A stretch of 64,000 bases of DNA from contig NZ_JALKAP010000007.1 of assembly GCF_023016045.1 (NCBI RefSeq), positions 62,001-126,000 on the forward strand. Direction: 5' to 3'. Below the pieces are notes generated by a model. That model searched no databases and was not told the origin of the DNA. It was given only the letters and a program-made list of their open reading frames with translations. Of this stretch, positions 10,598 through 19,120 are shown one piece after another. Every line of letters begins with the position of its first letter. Position 1 is the stretch's first letter. This DNA comes from Marinobacter sp. S6332 (lineage in GTDB: Bacteria > Pseudomonadota > Gammaproteobacteria > Pseudomonadales > Oleiphilaceae). A program made the position numbers and the translations under genes.

Positions 10598-11455
10598 TCA
10601 CTCGCTGTGCAGTTCGTTTGCTGCGTACAGGGTGTTTTGTAGGAGAGTAGCAATTGTCATGGGGCCCACGCCACCCGGCACTGGTGTGATGTAGGCTGCG
10701 CGGGTAGAGGCGGCTTCGAAGTCCACGTCGCCTTGCAGTTTGCCGTTTTCCATACGATTTATACCCACATCAATCACGGTTGCGCCAGGCTTCACCCAGT
10801 CGCCTTTAATTAGGCCGGGTTTGCCTACCGCAGCAATCAAAATATCGGCTTCACGGACAAACTTTTCTAAATCCGGTGTGAAGCGGTGGCACACTGTGGT
10901 GGTTGCGCCTTTGAGCAGTAATTCCATGGTCATAGGGCGGCCGACAATATTGGATGCGCCTACAATCACTGCGTGCTGCCCTTTGTAGGGGGTGTCGATG
11001 CTATCGAGTAGGGTGATCACGCCAGCCGGTGTACATGGCCTGAGTGCAGGCTTACGCTGCACTAGGCGCCCTATGTTGTAGGGGTGAAAGCCATCTACAT
11101 CTTTATCTGGCCGAATTTTCAGTAAGATCGGGTCTGCATCCAGATGGCTGGGCAGTGGAAGCTGCACCAGTATTCCGTCTACTGCAGGATTGTCGTTCAG
11201 CTCATCGACCAGAGCTTCTAATGCTTGCTGTGAGGTGTCTGTAGGTAGGTCGTAGGACAGCGAAAGAATCCCTGCGGCGTCACACGCTTTGCGTTTATTG
11301 CCTACATAGACTTCGGAAGCCGGGTCGTTTCCTACTAGCACTACAGCTAGGCCTGGCGCGCGCAGGCCCCTGCGGGTGCGGGCTTCTACGCCGGCAGCGA
11401 CTTGCTGTCGCACTGCGGCGGCAATTTCTTTTCCATTGATCAGTTTGGCGCTCAT
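10598..11455 (-). CDS. folD: Bifunctional methylenetetrahydrofolate dehydrogenase / methenyltetrahydrofolate cyclohydrolase
   Basis: Interconverts 5,10-methylene-, methenyl- and 10-formyl-tetrahydrofolate using NADP, supplying one-carbon units for purines, fMet-tRNA and thymidylate. The 285 residues match the family length. Key motifs: [14 protein letters not shown] with the catalytic lysine near residue 54, [11 protein letters not shown] near residues 94-104, and the Rossmann segment [13 protein letters not shown] near 161-173. The C-terminal [10 protein letters not shown] motif is intact. It is a single gene on the minus strand between the glcB terminator and the tRNA promoter. Confidence 0.97.
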   Translation of the reverse strand: MSAKLINGKEIAAAVRQQVAAGVEARTRRGLRAPGLAVVLVGNDPASEVYVGNKRKACDAAGILSLSYDLPTDTSQQALEALVDELNDNPAVDGILVQLPLPSHLDADPILLKIRPDKDVDGFHPYNIGRLVQRKPALRPCTPAGVITLLDSIDTPYKGQHAVIVGASNIVGRPMTMELLLKGATTTVCHRFTPDLEKFVREADILIAAVGKPGLIKGDWVKPGATVIDVGINRMENGKLQGDVDFEAASTRAAYITPVPGGVGPMTIATLLQNTLYAANELHSE

Positions 11456-11612
11456 GTTTGGTCTTGTCGGTTGGCATGGGTAAATAAAAGGGGCAGTATT
11501 GTCTCACGCTTGTCGCCTAACTCCAATTAGTGGAGCTCTGGGTTAAAGTCGCGGTTTGCCGGTCAGTCGAGTTTGAAAATTACTGATTTAAGAGAGAAAT
11601 TGATTTTCTTTG

Positions 11613-11641
11613 TTGACGAAGTGGATTGGCGACGGTAATAT
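11613..11641 (+). promoter_or_regulatory. Promoter of the tRNA operon
   Basis: TTGACG (11613-11618), a 17-base spacer and TATAAT-like TAATAT (11636-11641), followed at once by a GC-rich discriminator (GCGCGCC), as expected for a growth-rate and stringently controlled stable-RNA promoter. It lies 40 bases upstream of the first tRNA. Confidence 0.8.
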
Positions 11642-11680
11642 GCGCGCCAACTTTGCTGAAGCACGAATTGATCAGTCAAA

Positions 11681-11757
11681 CGGGGTATAGCGCAGTCTGG
11701 TAGCGCGCCTGCTTTGGGAGCAGGATGTCGGGAGTTCGAATCTCTCTACCCCGACCA
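11681..11757 (+). tRNA. tRNA-Pro (anticodon TGG)
   Basis: 77 bases including an encoded CCA. The acceptor pair CGGGGTA / TACCCCG, anticodon stem CCTGC / GCAGG with loop TTTGGGA, and TTCGAAT T-loop are all regular. First gene of the four-tRNA operon. Confidence 0.97.
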
Positions 11758-11789
11758 TTTTCTGAATGTTCAGCTAGGCCAACGGTCAA

Positions 11790-11866
11790 GCGCCCGTAGC
11801 TCAGCTGGATAGAGCATCGGCCTTCTAAGCCGAGGGTCGCAGGTTCGAGTCCTGCCGGGCGCGCCA
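11790..11866 (+). tRNA. tRNA-Arg (anticodon TCT)
   Basis: 77 bases with encoded CCA. Acceptor GCGCCCG pairs with CGGGCGC; anticodon loop CTTCTAA within stem TCGGC / GCCGA; T-loop TTCGAGT. Second in the operon. Confidence 0.97.
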
Positions 11867-11979
11867 TTAAAGCGTCGGCTTGATCGAAGCTGGTTTAGCA
11901 CTCATGTTTTTGTGCTAAGTAAGTTGAACAGCAGCTTTAGAGAGCTGTAGGAATATACCGAAAGGTATTTCCCTATGTG

Positions 11980-12055
11980 GTGGACGTAGCTCAGTTGGTA
12001 GAGCTCAGGATTGTGACTCCTGCGGTCGAGGGTTCGATCCCCTTCGTCCACCCCA
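11980..12055 (+). tRNA. tRNA-His (anticodon GTG)
   Basis: 76 bases with encoded CCA. Acceptor GTGGACG pairs with CGTCCAC. The base before (G at 11979) can pair with discriminator C at 12052, giving the extra G-1 pair that is the identity element of tRNA-His. Anticodon loop TTGTGAC. Confidence 0.97.
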
Positions 12056-12071
12056 CTTTTTCTTAGAATTC

Positions 12072-12156
12072 CGGGTTGTGGCGAAATTGGTAGACGCGCC
12101 AGATTTAGGTTCTGGTTCCGAGAGGAGTGGGAGTTCGATTCTCCCCAACCCGACCA
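12072..12156 (+). tRNA. tRNA-Leu (anticodon TAG)
   Basis: 85 bases with encoded CCA and the long variable arm expected of a class II tRNA. Acceptor CGGGTTG pairs with CAACCCG; anticodon stem CCAGA / TCTGG with loop TTTAGGT. Last tRNA before the terminator. Confidence 0.97.
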
Positions 12157-12160
12157 TATT

Positions 12161-12197
12161 AAAAGGCTCTTAGAGATGATCTAAGAGCCTTTTTTCT
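12161..12197 (+). terminator. Terminator of the tRNA operon
   Basis: Stem AAAGGCTCTTAGA / TCTAAGAGCCTTT with a five-base loop, followed by a run of T. It starts five bases after the tRNA-Leu CCA. Confidence 0.92.
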
Positions 12198-12406
12198 TTT
12201 CAGTTTTTGCCCCAAACTCCTACACATAGAGTGTGTCGCTGTTGTCACGAACCCTGAAACTACCTCGGTAGGTGATTCTCTCACTGGGGTAAACCGTGAT
12301 AAACTGTCGGCTTTTAATTTTGGGTCCTTTCCGGGGAAACCTCCCAGAAACGGACTTTTGGTTTTAATTTCATTCACATACCGAACCCGAAATTTGAGGA
12401 TCTTCC

Positions 12407-13711
12407 ATGCAAGTGTCTGTTGAAACGACCTCCAACATCGAGCGTCGCATGACGATTGGTGTGCCCGCCCAGGAAATTGAACAGGCGGTTCAGAAACGCC
12501 TGCAGGAAACTGCGCGCACTGTGCGCCTGAATGGTTTCCGCCCTGGTAAAGTGCCCATGAGCGTGGTCAAGCGTCGTTTCGGTGACAGTGTTCGCCAGGA
12601 AATTGTCGGCGAAATTATGCGCGACAACTACATTAAGGCACTGCAGGAGCAGGATATTAATCCGGCGGGTTGGCCAAAGCTTGAGCCTAAAACAATGGAA
12701 GCTGGCAAAGATCTGGAATTTGTTGCCATTTTCGAAGTGCTTCCTGAGATTGAATTGGGCGACCTGAGCAATGTCTCTATCGAGAAAATGACTTCTGAGA
12801 TCACCGATAAGGATATCGACACCATGATCGATAACCTGCGTCGCCAGCAGGCCACCATGAAGTCTGTGAAGCGTAAGTCCAAGAACAAGGACGTGCTGAC
12901 CATTGACTTCAAAGGCTTCATTGACGGTGAAGAGTTCGAAGGCGGCGCTGCAGAGGGTCACAAGCTGACTCTGGGCTCGGATCAAATGATTCCGGGTTTT
13001 GAAAAAGCGATTGTTGGTGGTAAGGCCGGTGAAGAGCTGGAAATCGAAGTGACCTTCCCAGAGGACTATCACAACGAAGACCTCAAAGGTAAGCCAGCGA
13101 AGTTTGAAATCAAAATTCACGAAGTTGAAGAGCCTCAGCTGCCTGAATTAAATGCCGAGTTCTTTACCAAGTTCGGTATTGAGGCGGAAGACGAAGCTGC
13201 GTTCCGCGAAGAAGTGAAAAAGAACATGGAGCGCGAGCTCAAACAGGCTGTGTCTAACAAGGTTAAAAATGACGTTGTAGACGGTCTTCTCGAATCAACT
13301 GAATTCGAGGTTCCTGCTGCACTAACAGATCAGGAAATCGATCGCCTTCGTCAGGACGCAGTTCAGCGCTTTGGCGGACAGGTAGACTTTCAGCAGTTGC
13401 CTAAAGAAATTTTTCAGGAGCAAGCTGAGCGCCGCGTGAAGACCGGCTTGTTGTTCCAGGAAGTTGTTAAGGCAAACGATCTGAAAGTTGATGCTGCCAA
13501 GGTCGATGAAAAGATCCAAGAAATTGCGTCAACGTATGAACAACCTGACGAGGTTATTGCTCACTTCAACGGTAATCCGGAGCAAAAGAGCCAGATTGAG
13601 TCTTCTGTGCTGGAAGATCAGGTTGTTGACTATGTTCTCTCTCAGGCTAAGGTCAAAGAGAAGAAAGTTAAGTACGAAGAAGCTATTCAGGCAGGACAGC
13701 CCCAGCGCTGA
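12407..13711 (+). CDS. tig: Trigger factor, ribosome-bound chaperone
   Basis: Binds at the ribosome exit tunnel and shields nascent chains; also has prolyl isomerase activity. The 434 residues are close to E. coli (432). The ribosome-docking loop GFRPGKVPMSVVKRRFG lies at about residues 44-60 and the FKBP-type domain at about 150-245, followed by the long helical C-terminal cradle. It starts 210 bases after the tRNA terminator, so it needs its own promoter there, but I could not identify one confidently. It is followed by clpP and clpX in the conserved order. Confidence 0.97.
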   Translation: MQVSVETTSNIERRMTIGVPAQEIEQAVQKRLQETARTVRLNGFRPGKVPMSVVKRRFGDSVRQEIVGEIMRDNYIKALQEQDINPAGWPKLEPKTMEAGKDLEFVAIFEVLPEIELGDLSNVSIEKMTSEITDKDIDTMIDNLRRQQATMKSVKRKSKNKDVLTIDFKGFIDGEEFEGGAAEGHKLTLGSDQMIPGFEKAIVGGKAGEELEIEVTFPEDYHNEDLKGKPAKFEIKIHEVEEPQLPELNAEFFTKFGIEAEDEAAFREEVKKNMERELKQAVSNKVKNDVVDGLLESTEFEVPAALTDQEIDRLRQDAVQRFGGQVDFQQLPKEIFQEQAERRVKTGLLFQEVVKANDLKVDAAKVDEKIQEIASTYEQPDEVIAHFNGNPEQKSQIESSVLEDQVVDYVLSQAKVKEKKVKYEEAIQAGQPQR

Positions 13712-13732
13712 TAAGCCGGGGCATTGGTGTCA

Positions 13733-13800
13733 GGGCCAGATATACGTCTGGCCCGGGCTGGCCGAACAGAGCTAACAGCCGGCATGTCCGGCTGTTTTCA
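13733..13800 (+). other. Two tandem hairpins between tig and clpP
   Basis: Hairpin 1 is GGGCCAGA (13733-13740) with TCTGGCCC (13747-13754). Hairpin 2 is AACAGCCGG (about 13774) pairing with CCGGCTGTT and followed by a short TTTTC. The second resembles a leaky terminator, so tig transcripts may be attenuated before clpP. Confidence 0.6.
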
Positions 13801-13894
13801 TCTTGGCTTGCCACTGGCACAGTACAAGAATACTGAAGAAGTAGCCGTGGTGTGAAGCCACGTTCCATCTGTCCATAAGGAGTTCAGGCGCATC

Positions 13895-14530
13895 ATGATG
13901 CAGAAACCGATTGATGATCCCGCAATGCTTACCAGATCCGCTCTGGTGCCGATGGTTATTGAGCAGACCGCTCGTGGAGAGCGTTCGTTTGATATTTATT
14001 CCCGTCTGCTCAAGGAGCGGGTGATCTTCATGGTTGGGCAGGTGGAAGATCACATGGCGAACCTGATCGTGGCTCAGCTTCTGTTCCTGGAGTCTGAAAA
14101 TCCGGATAAAGATATCCACCTGTACATCAACAGCCCAGGTGGGTCCGTAACAGCTGGTATGTCTATTTACGACACCATGCAGTTCATCAAGCCGGACGTC
14201 TCTACTTTGTGTGTTGGCCAAGCAGCTAGCATGGGCGCCTTCCTTTTGGCTGGCGGCGCGCCTGGTAAGCGTGCTTGCTTGCCTAACTCGCGGGTTATGA
14301 TTCACCAGCCTTTGGGTGGTTATCAGGGACAGGCAACTGATATTGAAATTCATACCCGTGAAATTCTTAAAATCCGGCATACGCTGAATTCCATACTGGC
14401 CCATCACACCGGTCAGGATTTGGAAACGCTTGCACGAGATACGGATCGCGATAATTTTATGGATCCGACACAGGCTAAAGAGTACGGGCTTATTGACTCG
14501 ATACTTGATAAGCGCGTGCCGAATAAATAA
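13895..14530 (+). CDS. clpP: ATP-dependent Clp protease proteolytic subunit
   Basis: Serine protease that forms the tetradecameric chamber used by ClpX and ClpA. It has 211 residues with two adjacent Met codons at the start (13895 and 13898). The catalytic triad is complete: Ser112 in GQAASMGA, His137 in MIHQPLGG and Asp186 in RDTDRDNF. A short N-terminal propeptide is likely, as in other ClpP proteins. It is directly followed by its partner clpX 78 bases downstream. Confidence 0.97.
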   Translation: MMQKPIDDPAMLTRSALVPMVIEQTARGERSFDIYSRLLKERVIFMVGQVEDHMANLIVAQLLFLESENPDKDIHLYINSPGGSVTAGMSIYDTMQFIKPDVSTLCVGQAASMGAFLLAGGAPGKRACLPNSRVMIHQPLGGYQGQATDIEIHTREILKIRHTLNSILAHHTGQDLETLARDTDRDNFMDPTQAKEYGLIDSILDKRVPNK

Positions 14531-14608
14531 TACTGGTAGTAATAGCATCACCCCTGGCCAGCGCTCGACTATCTGAAGCGCTGGCAAAACGAGATCAGAG
14601 GTATTTCA

Positions 14609-15892
14609 ATGGCAGATGAAAGAAACGGCAGAGGCGACGATAACGGCAAGTTGCTCTACTGCTCGTTTTGTGGAAAGAGCCAGCATGAAGTCCGTAAGCT
14701 CATTGCAGGGCCTTCGGTGTTCATCTGCGACGAGTGTGTCGACCTGTGCAACGATATTATCCGCGAAGAAATTCAGGAGAACGCACAGGAGGAGCCGAGT
14801 GATCGCCTTCCGACGCCGGCTGAAATCCGCAATACGCTGGATGAATATGTCATTGGTCAGGATCGTGCCAAAGTTGTACTCGCAGTAGCGGTTTATAACC
14901 ACTACAAGCGCCTCCGTTATGGTGAAGGTAAAGGCGACGTAGAGCTTGGTAAGAGTAATATCCTGCTGATTGGGCCGACTGGTAGCGGTAAAACGCTGCT
15001 CGCAGAAACACTCGCGCGTATGCTCAATGTACCCTTTACCATCGCAGATGCCACAACGCTTACCGAAGCAGGCTATGTGGGTGAGGATGTTGAGAATATC
15101 ATCCAGAAGCTGCTCCAAAAATGCGACTACGATGTAGACAAGGCCCAGCGCGGTATTGTGTACATTGACGAGATCGATAAGATTTCTCGCAAATCTGATA
15201 ACCCGTCCATCACCCGGGATGTTTCAGGTGAGGGTGTGCAGCAGGCGCTGCTGAAGCTGATTGAAGGTACGGTTGCATCGGTTCCGCCCCAAGGCGGGCG
15301 CAAGCATCCTCAGCAAGAATTTTTGCAGGTTGACACCGGCAATATGCTATTCATCTGTGGCGGTGCGTTTGCAGGCCTCGACAAAGTTATCCGTGACCGC
15401 ACTGAAAAGAGCAGTATTGGCTTCTCGGCAGCAGTCGCCAGTCGAGAAGAAAGCAAAAATACTGGTGATGTTATCAAGGATGTCGAGACCGAAGATTTGG
15501 TTAAGTACGGTCTGATCCCCGAGTTCGTCGGTCGTTTGCCGGTCGTGGCCACTCTGATGGAGTTGGATGAAGATGCTCTGGTGCAAATTCTGACAGAGCC
15601 GAAAAACTCCTTAACCAAGCAGTATCAGAAACTCTTTGATATGGAAGGTGTAGAGCTGGACTTCCGGGACGACGCACTGCGTGCAGTAGCTGGCAAGGCT
15701 CTGGAACGCAAAACCGGTGCCCGTGGCCTTCGTTCCATCATGGAAGCCACGCTGCTGGATACTATGTATCAGATTCCTTCGGAGCACGACATCTCCAAGG
15801 TTGTGATTGACGAAAGTGTGATCAAGGGCGATTCAGAGCCGTTCAAGATATACGCCAACAACGATCACGCTAAAGCAGTGCCGGATGATTGA
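14609..15892 (+). CDS. clpX: ClpX ATPase, specificity subunit of ClpXP
   Basis: AAA+ unfoldase that recognises tagged proteins such as SsrA-tagged ones and threads them into ClpP. It has 427 residues. The N-terminal zinc-binding domain has four cysteines (18, 21, 40, 43) in CSFC and CDEC. Walker A GPTGSGKT lies near residue 122, and Walker B VYIDEIDK near 185. The IGF loop needed to dock ClpP is consistent with SIGFSAA near residue 270. A strong terminator follows at 15931. Confidence 0.97.
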   Translation: MADERNGRGDDNGKLLYCSFCGKSQHEVRKLIAGPSVFICDECVDLCNDIIREEIQENAQEEPSDRLPTPAEIRNTLDEYVIGQDRAKVVLAVAVYNHYKRLRYGEGKGDVELGKSNILLIGPTGSGKTLLAETLARMLNVPFTIADATTLTEAGYVGEDVENIIQKLLQKCDYDVDKAQRGIVYIDEIDKISRKSDNPSITRDVSGEGVQQALLKLIEGTVASVPPQGGRKHPQQEFLQVDTGNMLFICGGAFAGLDKVIRDRTEKSSIGFSAAVASREESKNTGDVIKDVETEDLVKYGLIPEFVGRLPVVATLMELDEDALVQILTEPKNSLTKQYQKLFDMEGVELDFRDDALRAVAGKALERKTGARGLRSIMEATLLDTMYQIPSEHDISKVVIDESVIKGDSEPFKIYANNDHAKAVPDD

Positions 15893-15930
15893 TCAGGCCC
15901 CACTGAAAAGTGGTTAGCGACTTAGAGAAA

Positions 15931-15960
15931 TAAAAAAGGGGCGGGAACGCCCCTTTTTTA
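15931..15960 (+). terminator. Rho-independent terminator after clpX
   Basis: Perfect stem TAAAAAAGGGGCG / CGCCCCTTTTTTA with a GGAA loop, 38 bases after the clpX stop. It separates clpPX from lon. Confidence 0.93.
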
Positions 15961-16005
15961 ATGGTTTGTATCAACAGCGCTTTACGCTGTGTCGTTTGGT
16001 AAAAA

Positions 16006-16032
16006 GATTGCAATTTCAGAGGTCGCCCCAAT
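16006..16032 (+). promoter_or_regulatory. Possible sigma-32 (heat-shock) promoter of lon
   Basis: ATTGCAA (16007-16013) and CCCCAAT (16026-16032) resemble the sigma-32 boxes CTTGAAA and CCCCAT, with a 12-base spacer that is one base shorter than usual. It is 43 bases upstream of lon, a known heat-shock gene in other gammaproteobacteria. Confidence 0.35.
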
Positions 16033-16074
16033 GAAGGGTGGTATGCTGAAAGAAACATCGTCAGAGGATTCCTT

Positions 16075-18492
16075 ATGACCCGGATACCCCAAGATATTGT
16101 GCAAGAATACCCGCTACTCCCGCTTCGGGATGTGGTGGTGTTTCCGCACATGGTGGTCCCCCTGTTTGTGGGCCGCGAGAAATCCATTCAGGCTCTTGAA
16201 GCCGCAATGGAAGGAAGCAAGGAAATCCTTCTAGTGGCCCAGCGAGACGCCTCTACGGATGAGCCTGGTCCAGGTGACGTTTTTGAAATGGGTACGCTGG
16301 CAACCGTGCTGCAAATGCTGCGGCTTCCGGACGGCACCGTTAAGGTATTGGTCGAGGGTAATGCCCGGGCTGCGATCAGTAATATAACAGAAGCGGAATA
16401 CCTGTCCGGCGGGGCTACCCTGATGGACGAAGAGGGCCTTCCTGAGCGCGAAGAAGATGTGCTTATGAAGACCCTTACGGACGAATTCGAAAAGTACGTG
16501 AAGCTGTCCCGAAAAGTCCCTTCGGAAGTCTCCAATGCGCTGACTGGAATCGAAGAGCTCGAGCGCCTTGCCGACACCATGGCTGCCCATCTTGAGATGC
16601 GCATTCCAGAAAAGCAGGAACTTCTGGAAGCACTGGATATTAATGTTCGCGTTGAACTTCTACTCGGGAAACTGGATGGTGAAATCGACCTTATTGAGGT
16701 TGAGAAACGCATCCGTGGGCGAGTTAAGAAGCAAATGGAGCGCAGCCAGCGAGAGTATTACCTGAACGAGCAAATGAAGGCTATCCAGAAAGAGATGGGT
16801 AACCTGGGTGAGGGTAATAACGATTTTGAGGAGCTGGAACAAAAGCTCGAAGAAGCTGGTCTGCCTGAAGAAGCCCGCAAAAAGACAGAATCTGAACTGA
16901 ATAAGCTCAAGATGATGTCGCCGATGTCTGCTGAGGCTACGGTTGTTCGGGGCTATATCGATTGGATGCTGGCCGTCCCCTGGAAAAAACGCAGCCGGGT
17001 GCGCCACGATATCGAAAAGGCTCGAGAGATTCTCGATCAGGATCACTACGGCCTTGATGAGGTCAAGAAGCGTATCCTTGAATACCTTGCGGTGCAAAGC
17101 CGTGTCAAAAAGGTGAAAGGCCCTGTGCTGTGCCTTGTAGGGCCTCCTGGTGTTGGTAAAACATCTCTAGGACAGTCTATTGCCAGAGCGACAAACCGCA
17201 AGTACACGCGAATGGCTCTTGGTGGTGTGCGTGATGAAGCCGAAATTCGCGGCCATCGAAAAACCTATATTGGTGCCTTACCGGGCAAGCTGCTGCAAAA
17301 GCTGTCTAAAGTCGGTGTGAAAAACCCTCTATTTTTGTTCGACGAAATCGACAAGATGGGTATGGACCACCGGGGCGATCCCGCCTCCGCATTACTTGAA
17401 GTGCTGGATCCTGAGCAGAATCACACGTTCAATGATCACTATCTGGAAGTAGATTACGATCTTTCCGACGTTATGTTTGTGTGTACTTCCAACTCTATGG
17501 ATATCCCGGCAGCACTGCTGGATCGCATGGAGATTATCCGGATCCCGGGTTATACCGAGGATGAAAAAGTAAATATTGCATTGCGCTATCTGTTACCGAA
17601 ACAGATCAAGGCCAATGGTTTGCGTAAAGATGAGCTCACTCTGAGCGAAGCCGCGTTGCGGGATATTGTGCGTTATTACACTCGCGAAGCCGGTGTGCGT
17701 GGCCTGGAGCGGGAAATTGCCAAACTATGCCGTAAAGTAGTGCGTGAGCATGTGGAAGCCAACGAGAAAGCCGTCATCACCATCGAGCCTGACATGCTCG
17801 AGCACTATTCCGGAGTGCGCAAGTTCAATTACGGGTTGGCGGAGGAGACCAACCAAATTGGGCAGGTAACGGGTCTTGCTTGGACTCAGGTGGGAGGCGA
17901 GCTGTTGACCATAGAGTGTGCACTTACGCCGGGTAAGGGCAGAGTGGTTAAAACAGGCTCACTTGGTGACGTGATGCAGGAGTCTATCCAGACCGCGCTT
18001 ACCGTTGTAAGAAGCCGAGCGCCGGGGCTGGGTATCGCCGACGATTTCCACGAAAAACACGATCTTCACGTGCACGTACCAGAGGGCGCTACGCCAAAAG
18101 ATGGCCCAAGTGCCGGTATTGGCATGTGTACAGCGCTTGTTTCTGCATTGACGAAAATTCCGGTTCGAGCAGACGTCGCGATGACCGGTGAGATCACACT
18201 CCGGGGGCGGGTGCTGCCTATTGGAGGGCTTAAGGAAAAGCTTCTTGCAGCTCATAGGGGTGGTATCAAAACGATTGTGATACCTGATGAAAACGTTAGG
18301 GATCTCAAAGAGATACCGGATAATATCAAGGAGTCACTCGAGATAATTCCGGTCAAGTGGATTGATGAAGTGTTGGATATTGCGCTTGCCTATGCGCCCG
18401 AGTCGCACAACGACAGCTCATCGTCTGAAGCAGGGTCAAGCAAGCCTCGTGACGACGAAAGTGACAGTGCAGAACGCATAAATACACATTAA
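16075..18492 (+). CDS. lon: ATP-dependent Lon protease
   Basis: Cytoplasmic AAA+ serine protease that degrades damaged and short-lived regulatory proteins. It has 805 residues, slightly longer than E. coli (784) because of an acidic, serine-rich tail. The substrate-binding LON domain occupies about 12-205, a coiled coil about 205-270, and Walker A GPPGVGKT lies near residue 357. The protease domain carries Ser in [11 protein letters not shown] near residue 680 and the paired Lys in [14 protein letters not shown] near residue 723, forming the Ser-Lys dyad. It is flanked by the clpX terminator and by hupB, as in Pseudomonas. Confidence 0.97.
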   Translation: MTRIPQDIVQEYPLLPLRDVVVFPHMVVPLFVGREKSIQALEAAMEGSKEILLVAQRDASTDEPGPGDVFEMGTLATVLQMLRLPDGTVKVLVEGNARAAISNITEAEYLSGGATLMDEEGLPEREEDVLMKTLTDEFEKYVKLSRKVPSEVSNALTGIEELERLADTMAAHLEMRIPEKQELLEALDINVRVELLLGKLDGEIDLIEVEKRIRGRVKKQMERSQREYYLNEQMKAIQKEMGNLGEGNNDFEELEQKLEEAGLPEEARKKTESELNKLKMMSPMSAEATVVRGYIDWMLAVPWKKRSRVRHDIEKAREILDQDHYGLDEVKKRILEYLAVQSRVKKVKGPVLCLVGPPGVGKTSLGQSIARATNRKYTRMALGGVRDEAEIRGHRKTYIGALPGKLLQKLSKVGVKNPLFLFDEIDKMGMDHRGDPASALLEVLDPEQNHTFNDHYLEVDYDLSDVMFVCTSNSMDIPAALLDRMEIIRIPGYTEDEKVNIALRYLLPKQIKANGLRKDELTLSEAALRDIVRYYTREAGVRGLEREIAKLCRKVVREHVEANEKAVITIEPDMLEHYSGVRKFNYGLAEETNQIGQVTGLAWTQVGGELLTIECALTPGKGRVVKTGSLGDVMQESIQTALTVVRSRAPGLGIADDFHEKHDLHVHVPEGATPKDGPSAGIGMCTALVSALTKIPVRADVAMTGEITLRGRVLPIGGLKEKLLAAHRGGIKTIVIPDENVRDLKEIPDNIKESLEIIPVKWIDEVLDIALAYAPESHNDSSSSEAGSSKPRDDESDSAERINTH

Positions 18493-18507
18493 ACCCAACA
18501 TGAGTTG

Positions 18508-18537
18508 TTGACATGCCGGAGAGCCCATTGGTATAAC
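18508..18537 (+). promoter_or_regulatory. Sigma-70 promoter of hupB
   Basis: Perfect -35 TTGACA (18508-18513), an 18-base spacer and TATAAC (18532-18537). It starts only 16 bases after the lon stop and implies a leader of roughly 190 bases before hupB. It overlaps a long inverted repeat (18521-18571). Confidence 0.65.
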
Positions 18538-18571
18538 TGTTTCGCCGTGAAGCAGCCAATACCAAGGGCTC
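18521..18571. repeat. Long imperfect inverted repeat between lon and hupB
   Basis: GAGCCCATTGGTAT (18521-18534) pairs with ATACCAAGGGCTC (18559-18571), with one bulged A. Inside it CTGTTTC pairs with GAAGCAG with one mismatch around GCCGT. No T-run follows, so it is not a classic terminator. The left arm covers the spacer and -10 of the hupB promoter. Confidence 0.7.
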
Positions 18572-18731
18572 CCGCGCCATATGTGCCTATTCCGAACACC
18601 GGTTGAACGCCGAAAGGAATAAGAAAACCGAAGAATGGAATTCTCCGACCGCTTATGCGATAGTCGAGAGCATCCGAGAAAAAAATAATCCGACCTAGAA
18701 CATCTTCAACCTGACAGCGAAGGGGTTTAGT

Positions 18732-19004
18732 GTGAACAAGTCCGAACTTATCGATGCAATTGCAGAATCAGCAGATATTTCCAAAGCCGCCGCTGGCCGC
18801 GCTCTGGACGCAATGACCAACTCTATTACCGGTGCCCTCAAAAAAGGCGATCAGGTTACTCTGATCGGTTTTGGTACTTTCTCCGTGAAAGACCGTGCTG
18901 CGCGCACGGGCCGTAACCCGCAAACGGGTGCCGAGATCAAGATTGCGGCTTCCAAAGTGCCCGGGTTTAAAGCAGGTAAGGCCCTGAAAGACGCCGTTAA
19001 GTAA
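18732..19004 (+). CDS. hupB: DNA-binding protein HU-beta
   Basis: Small basic nucleoid protein that bends and compacts DNA, acting as a dimer. The 90 residues are the standard length. It starts at a GTG. The signature [18 protein letters not shown] (residues 47-64), which forms the DNA-embracing arm, is complete, and it ends with the usual GKALKDAV. Its position between lon and ppiD is the conserved one. Two hairpins follow. Confidence 0.97.
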   Translation: MNKSELIDAIAESADISKAAAGRALDAMTNSITGALKKGDQVTLIGFGTFSVKDRAARTGRNPQTGAEIKIAASKVPGFKAGKALKDAVK

Positions 19005-19017
19005 CGGTTCTTTCTCC

Positions 19018-19085
19018 GGCGGCTCCAGCTAAAAGGAGCCGCCAAGAAGAATTCAAGGCGCATTCCTACAGGGTGCGCCTTTTTA
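19018..19085 (+). terminator. Tandem hairpins terminating hupB
   Basis: GGCGGCTCC (19018-19026) pairs with GGAGCCGCC (19035-19043). Then AAGGCGCA (19055) pairs with TGCGCCTT and runs into TTTT. The second hairpin is the terminator proper; the first may protect the abundant hupB message from 3' decay. Confidence 0.8.
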
Positions 19086-19120
19086 CGTTAAGTTAATCGG
19101 TATAGGGGTTTGGGAGAAAC

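Noticed and set aside
12374..13120. Long open frame on the minus strand across tig
   Set aside because: It is a shadow of the tig coding frame. It has no ribosome site and a composition unlike a protein (many Phe, His and Arg).
18521..18571. Rho-independent terminator of lon
   Set aside because: The stem is strong but no T-run follows, and the left arm lies within a good promoter.
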